Shown here piece after piece: positions 38,459 through 38,632 of a DNA stretch of 38,632 nt (position 1 is its first letter; every line of letters starts with the position of its first letter). Position numbers and translations under genes: made by a program. The notes below the pieces were generated by a model. It was given only the letters and a program-made list of their open reading frames with translations. It did not search any database and was not told the DNA's origin. Source of the DNA: an uncultured Bacilli bacterium (GTDB lineage Bacteria > Bacillota_I > Bacilli_A > RF39 > UBA660); the NCBI GenBank assembly GCA_947631205.1, contig CANRKL010000005.1:1-38632 (forward strand), given 5' to 3'.

Positions 38459-38557
38459 TTTAGAAAACACACTTGCATATTGACCAAGATAATGATTATT
38501 TAAAAAATACTAATATTATGTTATTTTTAAAAAAAGGTGATATAATACCCTTCGAAA
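38459..38557 (+). repeat. Dispersed ~100-bp promoter-like repeat, copy 2
   Basis: tttagaaaacacacttgcatattgaccaagataatgattatttaaaaaatactaatattatgttatttttaaaaaaaggtgatataatacccttcgaaag; its first 22 bp (38461-38482) are identical to 35652-35673. Confidence 0.85.
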
Positions 38558-38632
38558 GATAGTGTGAAAAGTTTTATGGAAAATTAATAACACTAGTTGA
38601 AAAAGATATTAAGATGAAAATCTTGATATAAA

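Noticed and set aside
1-38632. Mycoplasma-type genetic code (UGA=Trp)
   Set aside because: Tryptophans are encoded by TGG and TGA terminates leuS and the 30-aa ORF; standard code fits.

Overview
The window is a low-GC, probably chromosomal segment of an anaerobic Firmicutes/Bacilli-like bacterium using the standard code (TGA is used as a stop, e.g. leuS). From left to right it carries: DUF1292, ruvX and ireB; a 1.18 kaa sigma-70-like protein with many extra helix-turn-helix-like modules; a Ca-binding-type DxDGDGxPD repeat surface protein; a FAD/Rieske oxidoreductase; a LigD-like PE-Pol protein with no ligase domain; a SWIM/SNF2 ATPase; pyruvate:ferredoxin oxidoreductase; a HAD-like protein; two tandem paralogous surface proteins; an AAA-ATPase-like/PD-DExK protein; trmB; a spoVB/murJ-like flippase; an unlisted cse60-like ORF; a collagen-like protein; leuS with an embedded Nudix domain; a GH31 glycosidase; a TIGR01212-like radical SAM protein; hisS; tRNA-Thr(CGT). 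The end is an accessory-looking AT-rich tail with a methyltransferase, a frameshifted CPBP protease, dispersed repeats and a possible type I toxin-antitoxin-like locus. The strongest leads are the giant sigma-like protein, a G10 tract in a signal-peptide coding region that switches a surface protein out of frame (likely phase variation), the LeuRS-Nudix fusion, a small structured RNA with consensus promoter elements at about 30220-30300, and a 30-aa hydrophobic peptide locus with a shared bidirectional terminator. All family assignments are from reading the translations; no database search was run.
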